A DNA stretch of 64,000 nucleotides from Misgurnus anguillicaudatus. Lineage: Eukaryota; Chordata; Actinopteri; Cypriniformes; Cobitidae. This document shows positions 11,780 through 21,124 of this stretch, piece by piece. The stretch is taken from positions 27,111,001 to 27,175,000 of the forward strand of contig NC_073361.2 in NCBI RefSeq assembly GCF_027580225.2. Reading direction: 5' to 3'. How positions within the stretch are numbered: position 1 is the stretch's first letter; every line of letters begins with the position of its first letter. Made by a program: the position numbers and the translations under genes. The notes under the pieces were generated by a model that saw nothing but the letters and a program-made list of their open reading frames with translations, was not told where the DNA came from and searched no databases.

Positions 11780-12079
11780 GTGTATGTTATGATCATTGTT
11801 CTGAATCTGATCTTTTTTTTTTACAAAAATGCAATAATTTAAGCTTTTTGTATAAAGGAAGAAACCTTCCCATATTTTAGAGGTGATAAAAAAGAACAAA
11901 TTAAGCTAAGATGAAAGTTTTTTTTTTTTGAAAGATCGAGGGTCTGTTCTTTCATTTGATATATTGTATGTTTTATTTTTAAAGAAGAAGAATTTCTGAA
12001 AGCATTAAACTTTTGTAAAATCATACAAAATGCTGCCGCTGGCTACTTAAAAAAAAAACACGGGTGGGGAAAGAGTTAA
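11780..12079 (-). mobile_element. AACTCTTTCCCCGCC element, reversed fragment
   Basis: The right end GTGGGGAAAGAGTTAA and the internal GGTCTGTTCTTTCATTTG are the reverse complement of the 5' part of the element at 12401-12892. The left boundary is not clear. Confidence 0.5.
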
Positions 12080-12240
12080 TAAAGACTTTGTGAGAGTAAT
12101 CAATGTTTATTAAAATATATATTTAAAACTAGCTTCCGTTAACGGCCAATGTGCATTCACCAGAAAGTTTTAGCATAGAACGTAATGACAGACGTGAAGA
12201 CACCGAGGACATACCAAAACAATGCCAGTCACTAAAGTTA

Positions 12241-13173
12241 CACTGCAAAAAATGACTTTCTCACTTAGTTTGTTGTCTTGTTTTCAGTAAAAATATATAC
12301 AAATTCTTAAATCAAGATATATTTTCTTGATGAGCAAAATGACCTAAGAAAATAAGTCTAGTTTTTAGACAAAAACTATATAATTTAAGTGAATTTATGC
12401 TTAACTCTTTCACCGCCAGCGTTTTTTAAAAAAGTTGCCAGCCAGCGCCAGCGTTTTTCATGATTTTCACAAAAGTTTATTGCCTTCCAGAAAATGTTCT
12501 TCTTCAAATATATAAACATACAATATACCAAATGAAAGAACAGACCCTCTGCTTTCAAACAAAAACAAAGTTTCATCCTACCTTCAGCAGTTCTTTTGCA
12601 ATCAGCTTTTGAATATGGGTAGGTTTCTGCAAAATTACCACATTTTGAGCAAAAAGCAGAGATAATTCCATTTTTGTGATGGACTTTTCATAGAGATCCC
12701 ATTCAGAGCGATCTTTAAAACAGACACGGACATGCAGCAGCTTGCCATAGGGCAATACTTCCGCTATTATCCACCTAGTGGATAATAGCGGTATTGCGGA
12801 AAGACGGAAATACTCGTCATTGGCGGGGAAGCGTTTTCTCTTGATTGACGAGATATCTCGAGATATCTCGTCAATGGCGGGGAAAGAGTTAAAACAAGCA
12901 AAATTATCTGCCAATGGGGTGAGAAAATTTTGCTTAAATTATGTGTTTAAGAAAAAAAGAAAACTTATTTTTAGATTTTTTTTCTGACCCCATTGCCAGA
13001 TATTTTTGCTTGTTTTTTTTTAGGTTTAAATTTACTTAAACTGTATATTATTTAGACTTATTTTCTTAGGTCATTTTGACCTATGCATCTGAGCATCTTA
13101 ATTTAAGAATTTTTAGATATTTCTACTTAACACAAGGCAAAAGTAGTAAGTAAGAAAGTCATTGTTTGCAGTG
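12241..13173. mobile_element. CACTGCAAAA palindromic MITE, copy 1
   Basis: Left CACTGCAAAAAATGACTTTC, right TCATTGTTTGCAGTG. The arms are long inverted copies including AAGTCTAGTTTTTAGAC and TCTGCCAATGGGGTGAGA. It is interrupted at a TTAA by the element at 12401-12892. Other copies: 13176-13630, 25193-25643, 34681-35454 and 54454-55738. Confidence 0.85.
12401..12892. mobile_element. Nested TTAA element (AACTCTTTCACCGCCA)
   Basis: It begins TTAACTCTTTCACCGCCA and ends TGGCGGGGAAAGAGTTAA. Its host reads ATGC-TTAA-AACAAGCA once the insert is removed, exactly like uninterrupted copies (GTGCTTAAAACAAGCAAA), so TTAA was duplicated. The right third holds a self-complementary ATCTCGAGATATCTCG box. 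The 113-codon minus-strand frame at 12573-12914 crosses the insert boundary and is not a gene. Confidence 0.85.
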
Positions 13174-13175
13174 TT

Positions 13176-13630
13176 CACTGCAAAAAAAAAAAAAAAAAAA
13201 AATTCAAGAAAAAAATTCTTAGTATTTTTGTAAAAAATATCTAAAAATTCTTAAATTAAATGCTTTTTATTGATGAGCAAAACGATCCAAGAAAATAAGT
13301 CTAGTTTTTAGACCAAAATATTAACTTTAAGTGATTTTGTGCATAAAACAAGCAAAAAAATCTGCCAATGGGGTAAGCACATTTTTCTTGAATTTATCTT
13401 GAATTTAGTGTTTAAGAAAAATTTTTAAGATTTTTTTGCTTACCCCATTGGCAGATTTTTTTGCTTGTTTTATGCACAAAATCACTTAAATTTGATATTT
13501 TTGGTCTAAAAACTAGAATTATTTTCTTGGTTCATTTTGCTCATCAAGAAAAAGCATTTTAATTTAAGAATTTTTAGATATTTTTACTGAAAACAAGACA
13601 AAAATACGAAGGATTTTTTTTTTTGCAGTG
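13176..13630. mobile_element. CACTGCAAAA palindromic MITE, copy 2
   Basis: It starts two bases after copy 1 ends. CACTGCAAAA plus a poly(A) run at the left, TTTTTTTTTTGCAGTG at the right, and arms related by inversion around about 13405. Head-to-tail adjacency suggests insertion next to or into the terminus of copy 1, or local duplication. Confidence 0.85.
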
Positions 13631-14050
13631 TAAACCAAGGATTTTTGTTATCTGAAGCTAAAACAATGCAAGAGTCTATTCTCACCGGTCTTACGCATCA
13701 TACTCTACGTCTACGCATAATGCACATTGACTGTGGCAAGTGGTTTTTGGACTTTTATTACAAAAAGCGTACATATTGTGCCTTTAAGGTTTTGCTCCTA
13801 TCTAATATAAGTCTATGGAAATAGTTTCTTCTATAAGAAAAATACTTTGTGATTTAAAAATTCAGATTGCTTATAGAAATCTTATTGGATAATCTGTAAA
13901 GCTTGTCAGAGAGGCAAAGAGAGGGGTAAAGCTTAGCCAAGGCTTTGTTGGAAATGTCGCACTACGGTACATTATGTCTCTCTCAGTTTTGGCCTGTTGG
14001 ACAGAACATTTTGTAGAAGATTTACACTGAATTTGCAGTCTCTGATGTAG

Positions 14051-14188
14051 ATTGCTGCTGGAGGTTCCTTTGGTTCTTTTGGACCTGTAAACTCTGCAGA
14101 TGGAGATGCTATCATCCAATGTGTCCTGACGCTGGAGACCTGCGAGATTCTAAAAATATCTCGTTTTGGATATGAGAAGCTTAAAAAG
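14051..14188 (+). CDS. cnbd1: CNBD1 exon 3 of window (end of CNB domain A)
   Basis: In phase 0 it reads IAAGGSFGSFGPVNSADGD, then AIIQCVLTLETCEILKI and FGYEKLKK. The donor is AAAAAG|GTGCGT. An in-frame TAG at 14048-14050 forces the acceptor to be GATGTAG at 14049-14050, so the start is well constrained. The pyrimidine tract is interrupted, with a competing TTTGCAG just upstream. The segment matches the CNBD1 stretch ending in C-E-I-L-K-I. It sits where a CNB fold has its phosphate-binding cassette (normally FGE-x-A-L ... R-A). Here the cassette has only FG, with no acidic residue and no arginine, so canonical cAMP binding by this domain is unlikely. Confidence 0.85.
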
Positions 14189-14316
14189 GTGCGTACATCT
14201 TAATGCAAAACTATCATTGCTGACCTAAATGCCCTATTAAAACACCAGGCCACTTTACATTGAATGTGTCCCAGAATTCACCATCCTAAGACAGTGTCCT
14301 CTTCCTTTATTTGTAG

Positions 14317-14449
14317 GACATCTTGGCACAGGATCATTCCGTTAAACTGACTATGATCCAGTCTTGCCAGCTATACCTTCATTGGCCAAAACCCTCCATC
14401 AGCCACCTTGCCAACATCACACAGCTAAAAACATTTCCTGCTAATCAAG
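14317..14449 (+). CDS. cnbd1: CNBD1 exon 4 of window (linker and start of CNB domain B)
   Basis: The acceptor is CTTTATTTGTAG and the donor AATCAAG|GTAAGT is strong. The frame reads DILAQDHSVKLTMIQ, then LYLHWPKPSISHLANIT and QLKTFPANQ, ending in phase 1. This covers the helix connecting the two CNB domains and the N-terminal helix of domain B: W-P-x-x-S-I-x-x-L-x-x-x-x-x-x-K-x-F-P matches CNBD1. The upstream intron is only 128 bp. The downstream intron is about 17.3 kb (14450-31747) and consists almost wholly of nested mobile elements. Confidence 0.9.
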
Positions 14450-14960
14450 GTAAGTGGGTATCTTGATTGACTCTATTTCTTTTGCGATGAATCACAACGT
14501 CACATTACACTCTTTAGTTCATTTTTTTTGTCTATGGTTATATTAAAGACGGATGCTTACCACCTGGACGATGTAATTGTTTTTCACACCTGGTCTGATT
14601 TACCCCTGAATGAATGTGTTTATGGGTGGAGAGCACTCCAATATGATTAGTGAAAAAAGCAAGAGCTGCTCCATTACCCCTTACAGCTGACTTTAATTAG
14701 TAGGACTGCTGTTTTTTCAACTCGCTGGGGAAATGTCGAAGCCAAGATATTCATTTAGGTGCATATGTTTATAATATTGATTTGAAACGGTATGTTATTC
14801 AGGCTGGTGCTGGATTCAGTGCATTGAAGATTGGGTTGTGTACCATTTAAAATTGAACTGATAATATCTGTAAATGAATAGTTGACCTATATGAATTACA
14901 GTTTTGTTAGGATGGGACAATATTTGAATCTATTTAATCTATATATTGAGAAAATCGCCT

Positions 14961-15695
14961 TTAAAGAATTGGTAAATTTCTTAAGAAAAAATCCAGATAA
15001 TTTACTCATCACCATGTCATCCAAAATGTTGATGTCTTTCTTTGTTCAGTTGAGAAGAAATTGTGTTTTTTGAGGAAAACATTCCTGGATTTTTCTCATT
15101 TTAATGGACTTTAATGGTCCCCAACACTTTACAGTTTTAATGCGTTTTAAAATTGCAGTTTTAAAGGACTCTAAACAATCTCAAACGAGGCTTAAAGGTC
15201 TTATCTAGTGAAACGATTGTCATTTTTGGCAAGAAAAAAAAATATGCCCTTTAAACCACAACTTCTTGTCTTCCTTTGGTCGTTTGTCCGCAAATGTGCG
15301 TTTTATATATGTAACACGTGACCTTTTGATATCATTACGCAATTATGTGAGGTCGCGCTGGTGCGTCACACAGCCGGAGGAAGAAGAGAAGTTGTGGTTT
15401 AAAAGTGAATATTTTTATTTTTCTTGCCAAAAATGACAATCGTTTCTCTAGATAAGACCCTTATGCCTCGTTTGAGATCGTTTGGAGTTCTTTGAAACTG
15501 CAATTTTAAAATGCATTAAAACTGTTAAGTGTTGGGGTCCATTAAAGTCCATTAAAATGAGAAAAATCCTTGAATGTTTTCCCCAAAAAACATAATTTCT
15601 TCCCGACTGAACAAAGAAAGACATCAACATTTTGGATGACATGGTGGCGAGTAAATTGTCTGGATTTTTTTGAAGAAAATGGACTAATCCTTTAA
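14961..15695. mobile_element. Foldback MITE, TTAA flanks, copy 1
   Basis: Arms at 14990-15240 and 15410-15665 are reverse complements (CATCCAAAATGTTGATGTCT against AGACATCAACATTTTGGATG). It sits at a TTAA in repeat A. The central part has CpG-bearing unique sequence (GTGAGGTCGCGCTGGTGCG). A second copy with clearer ends is at 26891-27553. The 63- and 85-codon frames here are arm translations. Confidence 0.85.
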
Positions 15696-16040
15696 ATTTG
15701 TGCAAATCAAGTCCTTAGCAACAAATATTACTAATGATAAATTAATTCAATTAGTGCTGCCGCGAATAGTCGACGTAGTCGACGTAATCGACGATGAAAA
15801 TTTGTCGACGGCAATTTTTTTAGTCGAGGAGTCACATATTTATTTTTTTCCGTCTCAAACGGCCCACTGTAATTCTGTCTCATGTCTCAAATGGCTCAAT
15901 GTAATTCACCTCCACACCAGTCTGTGCGCTGTGCGCGCCCTGCTGGTTAATCTGCTACGCTATCATCTTTCTTCCCTCTCCCCCTGCCTTCACTGCTTTA
16001 ATTTTGAAAAATTGGCGGTGGCAGGTGAGTCTATGGAATT

Positions 16041-16222
16041 ATGAGTCGGAAAGCTTCCGAAGTATGAAAGTATTTTAAGCCAAGTTGTGATAAAAGAGTG
16101 GTCTGTTACACCGTGCCAAACGTCGCTGGCTTATCACGGGAGCACAACGACAATGCACGAGCATCTCAAACGAAAACACTCGGGAGTTATTGACGACACA
16201 CACCCACAGAGAATAGGACAAC
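16041..16222 (+). pseudogene. Decayed BED zinc-finger (ZBED-type hAT transposase) exon
   Basis: From ATG at 16041 the frame reads MSRKASEV, hits TGA, and continues KYFKPSCDKRVVCYT. A one-base shift at about 16105-16110 brings in the frame with YHGSTTTMHEHLKRKHSG. C-x-x-C followed by H-x(4)-H of an L-K-R-K-H type is the zf-BED signature of hAT transposases and ZBED proteins, which bind transposon ends. A good donor, CAAC|GTAAGT, follows at 16223. One premature stop and one frameshift make it a pseudogene. Confidence 0.8.
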
Positions 16223-16459
16223 GTAAGTAACTGTTATATGATTATTAATGAAACGGCGAGCTAGTCAGTACTGTTTTATTAACTCTTTTGAGAAGTACAG
16301 AATGACTCTGTCTTTGGATGTTAAAGGATATCAGTGTTTGCTCGTGATTCCGCCACGGAATCAACACTGGATGCAACAAATAGATTTTTCATGATTCCCA
16401 TTTACATTTTTATTTTACTATTTTAAACGGCTCAATTCATTGTTGCGAGTGTTCAGCGC

Positions 16460-16460
<1 letters not shown>

Positions 16461-16537
<77 letters not shown>
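16461..16537 (+). repeat. (TC)n microsatellite
   Basis: About 38 uninterrupted TC units inside the hAT relic. The uninterrupted run suggests it is probably length-polymorphic. Confidence 0.95.
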
Positions 16538-16541
<4 letters not shown>

Positions 16542-17161
16542 CACTCATGTTGCTTTCAGCGCCTCGACCGCGCGCGCCTCTCTCTTACGTGACAGTGAAA
16601 AGGTGGCAGTGTTTTAATGTACTTTCTTTTTTGCGTAAACGTCAACATTCACAGATGTCTCTGACAAAGACGACTGATCGAGTTAACATGACTTGAAGAA
16701 AGATTAGCAGTAGTGTGAGTCTGTGTGCGAGCTTTCTCCCTCCCTATGATGCTGTATGCGTGTTCTGTAGTCTATGTAACAACAACAGTGTATTCTCTTA
16801 TATTTCTGAATTTGCACCGAATTGTCTGCGCTATATCACTCGCATTTAAAATCAAGAAATGGCTCAAAACACAACAACAGTTATGAGAAGAGCAGCAGTA
16901 AAGCTACAATGTAAATGTATGGTGATTTTTGCATATCTAAATCAGGATTTTAGCAGCAGTTAAAGGAACAGCTGGTTGGATAAAAAACGAGGTGATGGGT
17001 CATGTTTAGTCACTATTTTATAGGCTACAACAGAACAGATAATATGTTAAATAGCATTCAGTTGTGTTAAAATGCAATTTAAGATCAAAGAGTAGAAGTG
17101 AAACATTTCATATTTCTGTTAAGCATCTACTTTGCACTGGAAGTTTTTATTATTATTTTTA

Positions 17162-17399
17162 GGGGCAGTTTCCCGGACCAGGATTAGCTTAATCCAGGAC
17201 TAGGCCTTAATTTAATTAGGAAATATAACTAGTTTTAACAAACATGCCTTACTAAAAACATTACCTGTGTGCATTTTGAGGTAAAACAAAGGGTACTGAT
17301 GTATTTTAAGATATGTAAGTGCAAGATGTTTTCAGTTTGGAGAGCTCTTAAAGTGTTTAAGTCTAGGACTAGTCTAATCCCTGTCCGGGAAACCGCCCC
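17162..17399. mobile_element. MITE with GGGGCRGTTTCCCGGAC ends, copy 1
   Basis: Left GGGGCAGTTTCCCGGACCAG, right CTGTCCGGGAAACCGCCCC, with CCAGGACTAGGCC and GTCTAGGACTAGTC as subterminal inverted motifs. 238 bp. A second copy is at 27813-28030. It is nested in the hAT relic. Confidence 0.85.
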
Positions 17400-18017
17400 A
17401 TATTGTTTACATTGTAATTTTTTATTTGGTAACATTTAAGTTATTTATATTGTTTATGACACCGGTGGGTTCAAAATAAAATGGACACAATGATATAACA
17501 AACATTTTAGTTTTTTTAAATTAGTCGTTTAGAATAGTCGACTATTCGAAAAATTAGTCGAAAGATTAGTCGTTAGAAAATTAGTCGTTAGTGGCAGCAC
17601 TAAATTCAATTCAATTTTATTTATATAGTGCTTTTCACAATAGTTAATTGTTTCAAAGCAGCTTTACATTAATAGGAGCAGTGAAAAGCACAGAAAAACG
17701 ACAGATAGCACAACATAATACAAGATAGCATAAGCAACTAAATTTGCTGCGGCTATGAATTAACATTATAAGCAAGCGTATTACTAATGTAACGTATAGA
17801 AGATGGGTCTAAGTTAAGCCCAAGAAGGCCGGATTGAAAAAACCCCTAGGAGACAGTGATGTGGTTTAAATCAGCTTGGTTCCAGACAGGCTGACTATTG
17901 CGGCATAATTATGTTATCCACAGTTGAGGATTTAGCAAATTGGGGGCCCAATGCGAAGGTATCTATGGTAACTAAGGGTCACCTTCCGATCTTTAAAAGA
18001 AAATGAAACCTGTCGAG

Positions 18018-18209
18018 CCGTTTGACTAAGGCCTGAAGCCCCACTGTCGTCGTTAATGCAGGTTCAGTGGCAAACGGGTCTGTATGGCATACTATTCACA
18101 AGACCACATGAAAACGCCAAAATCGTAACCCGACCATACGTGCCAACCCGTTTGACTAAGGCCGGAGGCCCCACTGTCGTCATTAATGCAGGTTCAGTGG
18201 CAAACGGTG
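18018..18209 (+). repeat. Direct duplication of about 60 bp within repeat B
   Basis: CGTTTGACTAAGGCC ... CCCCACTGTCGTC ... TTAATGCAGGTTCAGTGGCA occurs at about 18018-18075 and again at about 18148-18209 with a few substitutions, separated by about 70 bp. Confidence 0.8.
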
Positions 18210-18518
18210 GCAAACTATTTAATGCAATTCATTTTGAAGTGTTCATGCTGATAAACTATATAACTTTTGCGAGCTAAGTACCTTTACTAGTCAAATTATG
18301 TGAATGCTTTGTTGAAGAGAAAAGTTTTAAGTCTAGATTTAAAGTTATTGACTGTGTCTGATTCTGGGACATCGGTTGGTAAATCATTCCAGAGCTTAGG
18401 GGCTAAGTAGGAAAAGGATATTTCACCTTTAGACACTTTTGATATTCTAGGGATAATCAATGTTTGATATATTTACGGTTGGAAGTTACAAAATATCTTC
18501 ATGGAACATGTTTTTTAC

Positions 18519-19249
18519 TTAAAGGAATAGTCTACTCATTTTCAATATTAAAATATGTTATTACCTTAACTAAGAATTGTTGATACATCCCTCTATCATC
18601 TGTGTGCGTGCACGTAAGCGCTGGGGCGCGCTGCGACGCTTCGATGGCATTTGGCTTGGCCCCGTTCATTCAATGGTACCATTTAGAGATAAAGTTAGAA
18701 GTAACCAAACACATCAACGTTTTTCCTATTTAAGACGAGTAGTTATACGAGCAAGTTTGGTGGTACAAAATAAAACGTAGCGCTTTTCTAAGCGGATTTA
18801 AAAGAGGAACTATATTTTATGGCGTAATAGCACTTTTGGGAGTACTTTGACTCGCCTGAAAAGTCCGCTCCGCTTCTCACTCTCATAATGGGAGAGGGAG
18901 GGTGTTCCTGCGCCGAGTCGAAGTACTCCCAAAAGTGCTACCACGCCACAAAACGTAGCTCCTCCCCTAAATCCGCTCAGAAAAGCGCTACGCCCCATTC
19001 CGCACCACCAAACTTGCCCGCATAACTACTCGTCCCAAACAGGAAAAAAGTTGATGTGTTTGGTCACTTCTAACTTTATCTCTAAATGGCACCATTGAAC
19101 GAATGGGGCCAAGCCAAATGCCATCGAAGCGCCACAGCGCGCCCCAGCGCCCACGTGCACGCACACAGACGACAGAGGGATGCACCAACAATTCCTAGTT
19201 GAGGTAATAACATATTTTAATATTGAAAATGAGTAGACTATTCCTTTAA
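18519..19249. mobile_element. Long foldback MITE, TTAA flanks
   Basis: TTAAAGGAATAGTCTACTCA at the left and GAGTAGACTATTCCTTTAA at the right. The two 330-bp arms pair along almost their whole length (GGCATTTGGCTTGGCCCC against GGGGCCAAGCCAAATGCC), around a centre near 18880. The 62-73-codon frames on both strands here are mirror translations of the arms. It sits at a TTAA in repeat A. Confidence 0.88.
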
Positions 19250-19345
19250 TACCCTCTTAAAAAATACAATCTATTGTTGTCTACAAATACCCGTGCAACT
19301 TATGACTAGTTTTGTGGTCCATTGTCACATTTTAAAATTTTTACT

Positions 19346-20185
19346 TTTTTTACTCTCAGTGCTGTGTTCCAGTTTTGTTTAATCTTAGTTTCTCCTCTTG
19401 ATCTAATAGGCTGGCATATGGTCCACTGTGGTTGCATGTGATGCTGGGCGGAGCTCAGACATCATGTCTGAAATCTTTATTTAGTTGCTGGAGGTCCCGG
19501 TGTTTTCATCTGCAGCCAGTTATCCGTATCCACCCTCCAATTATACATCTTCATTCATATCTCCCACTTTAATAAAAGGCTTCTGCTTCAAAGTCGTGAC
19601 TTGACTGTGTGTGTCGTCACGTTGGGTTTTTCTTCTTGCATCACTGTATGAGCATACTCGGTTTTTCCCACACAGCAGATGGCTGGCCTATCATATCATG
19701 ACTATTCTTTATCAGAGAGACAGGAAGAGAGAGAGAGACTTACGGCGTGAGATGTGATTAGAGAGAGAGACAGGTGTGTGGGAGAGCTGATTGATTGAGT
19801 CTTATCTGAGCGTGCAGCCGACAGCTGACGGATGTGGGAGAGACTCCTGATCATCTCCTGATCATGATCGTGTTCATGAATTTACTCCATCAGCCCAGCT
19901 GTAGTTCCTCTTTATGTTGACAACTTTCACCATTAGGTCGGTCTGTTGGAGCCCTTTTGGCATACAAGAAGTTTGTTTCAAATATGCTTTATTAATATGA
20001 ACCTCTTTATTGAATATGAACTTATCTTGTGACTGTTTTAAACACTTACCTCTCATGTATACGTTTATTTTGCAAATTGCAGCTCAAAGTATGTTTAACG
20101 TTGGAGTTTTTTAGGTATGTGTTGGTGGCCTTATAACCCAGCTACAATCATTTTTTGTAATTTATGTCGTCATCCGACATAACCT
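19346..20185. other. Intron sequence, no feature recognised
   Basis: Non-repeat sequence with a purine-rich GAGAGAGA stretch near 19725-19775. No exon of CNBD1 was found here. Confidence 0.3.
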
Positions 20186-20259
20186 AAAGAATACTGTAAA
20201 AATATAACCTTGATATCTTAAATATTGACTAAGATTTAAATCAATGTGAAATCAATGAA

Positions 20260-21078
20260 TTAAAGCTCACGTAACACACGCTGTTTCTGCATTTCTGATA
20301 TCAATCTGGAGTACCTATAGAGTAGTATGACATCCTTTATATCTCTGAAGAGTCTTTAGTTTAATCAGATTTATAAAAGAAATATTAGCTTTAACGAATC
20401 TTTCCGATAACGTACGAAAAAATGAAGAAGGAGGAGTTATAACACGGGAGGAGCGAGTACGAGTCATGCAACACTATACAACACTTATAACGTATGATTC
20501 ACTACATGTTCGTGTCATTTATATAATATACACGCGCCTATTTCCAACATAAGACAGAAGTCTTACTTACCACGTGTAACTCGTCATGACCCGGTTCTGA
20601 AAATCCACCGCATCAAACACACACGCAAAACTCCGCTGCTAATCCGGATAATAAACTATATCCATTGTTTCCATGAGGCTGGATGTCTTCTCCTTACATC
20701 CAAAAACACACTTCTTGTTGTGCCATTGTTGACTTTTGAAATTAAACAAAGCTGAGTGGCGTGATAAGCTGTTAGCAAGCTCTAGCGTCTCCCGCTGACT
20801 GACGGCTGGGCGGGGTTTTCCGGGGGAAGTTTTCCGGCGGAAGCCCATATAAAGAAGTGATACGTATCGAAAACCCCTGAAACGTCAGTTAGAACCGTAA
20901 TCGAAAAAAATTAGCCGAAACTTGTACGAACCCTGGCGAAGTGCATTCGGCACAGAAATACTCTGAAACACGCCCAACTGCATTTTTGACACTTTGCCTA
21001 CGTTTAGCATGAGGAAACAACTCTATAACTGTGTTAATAAGTCAGAATGCTTGAAATACCATTAAACCCCCCCTTTAA
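20260..21078. mobile_element. TTAA element (AAAGCTCACGTAACAC family), copy 1
   Basis: Begins TTAAAGCTCACGTAACACAC and ends ACCCCCCCTTTAA, 819 bp. It is about 90% alike by eye to 42143-42957. Minus-strand sequence near 20640-20740 can encode CVFGCKEKTSSLMETMDIVY but lacks an aligned ATG because of a small indel relative to copy 2. A CpG-rich stretch (GTCTCCCGCTGACTGACGGC) is shared by both. Confidence 0.8.
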
Positions 21079-21124
21079 ATCCTACTTTGATGCAGAATTA
21101 GATTATGAGCCTTTAGCCTGGATT

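Larger units (their letters stand above)
11006..13787. mobile_element. Composite element bounded by AAGGCACAATATGTA ends
   Basis: Left TTAAAGGCACAATATGTAG and right ACATATTGTGCCTTTAA are exact inverted ends with TTAA on both sides, 2.8 kb apart. The interior is mostly later insertions: a TTAAAGGGATAGTT-type repeat from 11071 split by a hAT element (11251-11696), a reversed AACTCTTTCCCCGCC element ending at 12079, and two CACTGCAAAA elements (12241-13173 and 13176-13630), the first carrying a TTAA insertion (12401-12892). The whole block lies in one CNBD1 intron, between the exons at 10776 and 14051. Confidence 0.7.
15752..17602 (+). mobile_element. hAT transposon relic with BED finger exon
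   Basis: A 1851-bp element with ends TAGTGCTGCCGCGAATAG and CGTTAGTGGCAGCACTA, GTCGAC-rich termini, and a perfect 8-bp target duplication AATTCAAT (15744-15751, 17603-17610). It retains a decayed first coding exon (16041-16222) and contains a (TC)n tract and a nested MITE (17162-17399). The rest of the transposase is absent, so it was non-autonomous when the nested elements arrived, or has been internally deleted. Confidence 0.9.
15741..18462 (+). repeat. Dispersed cyprinid repeat B (TTTTATTTATATAGTGCTTT)
   Basis: It starts TTCAATTCAATTTTATTTAT and includes TTTCAAAGCAGCTTTACATT and, near the 3' end, CATTCCAGAGCTTAGGGGC. These are landmarks of a very common cyprinid interspersed repeat whose class I cannot assign. 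It is split by the hAT element 15752-17602 a few bases from its start. It contains a 58-bp-unit direct duplication around 18018-18209. Confidence 0.65.
14912..19345 (+). repeat. Old dispersed repeat A, split into four pieces
   Basis: Pieces at about 14912-14964, 15692-15743, 18463-18522 and 19249-19345 reassemble in order into one repeat that is uninterrupted at 61668-62016. Shared landmarks are TTGAGAAAATCGCC, AAGTCCTTAGCAA, ATATTACTAATGATAAAT, ACAAAATATCTTCATG and ACTTATGACTAGTTTTG. The gaps are filled by separate insertions listed individually. Class of the repeat: unknown. Confidence 0.8.

Noticed and set aside
11482..12024. Cluster of 60-95-codon ORFs on both strands
   Set aside because: All lie in nested hAT and TTAA element remains and overlap each other.
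12573..12914. 113-codon minus-strand ORF
   Set aside because: It runs across the boundary of a nested transposon into its host element and consists of terminal repeat sequence.
18577..19191. Pairs of 62-73-codon ORFs on both strands
   Set aside because: They mirror each other because the two arms of a foldback element are inverted copies.
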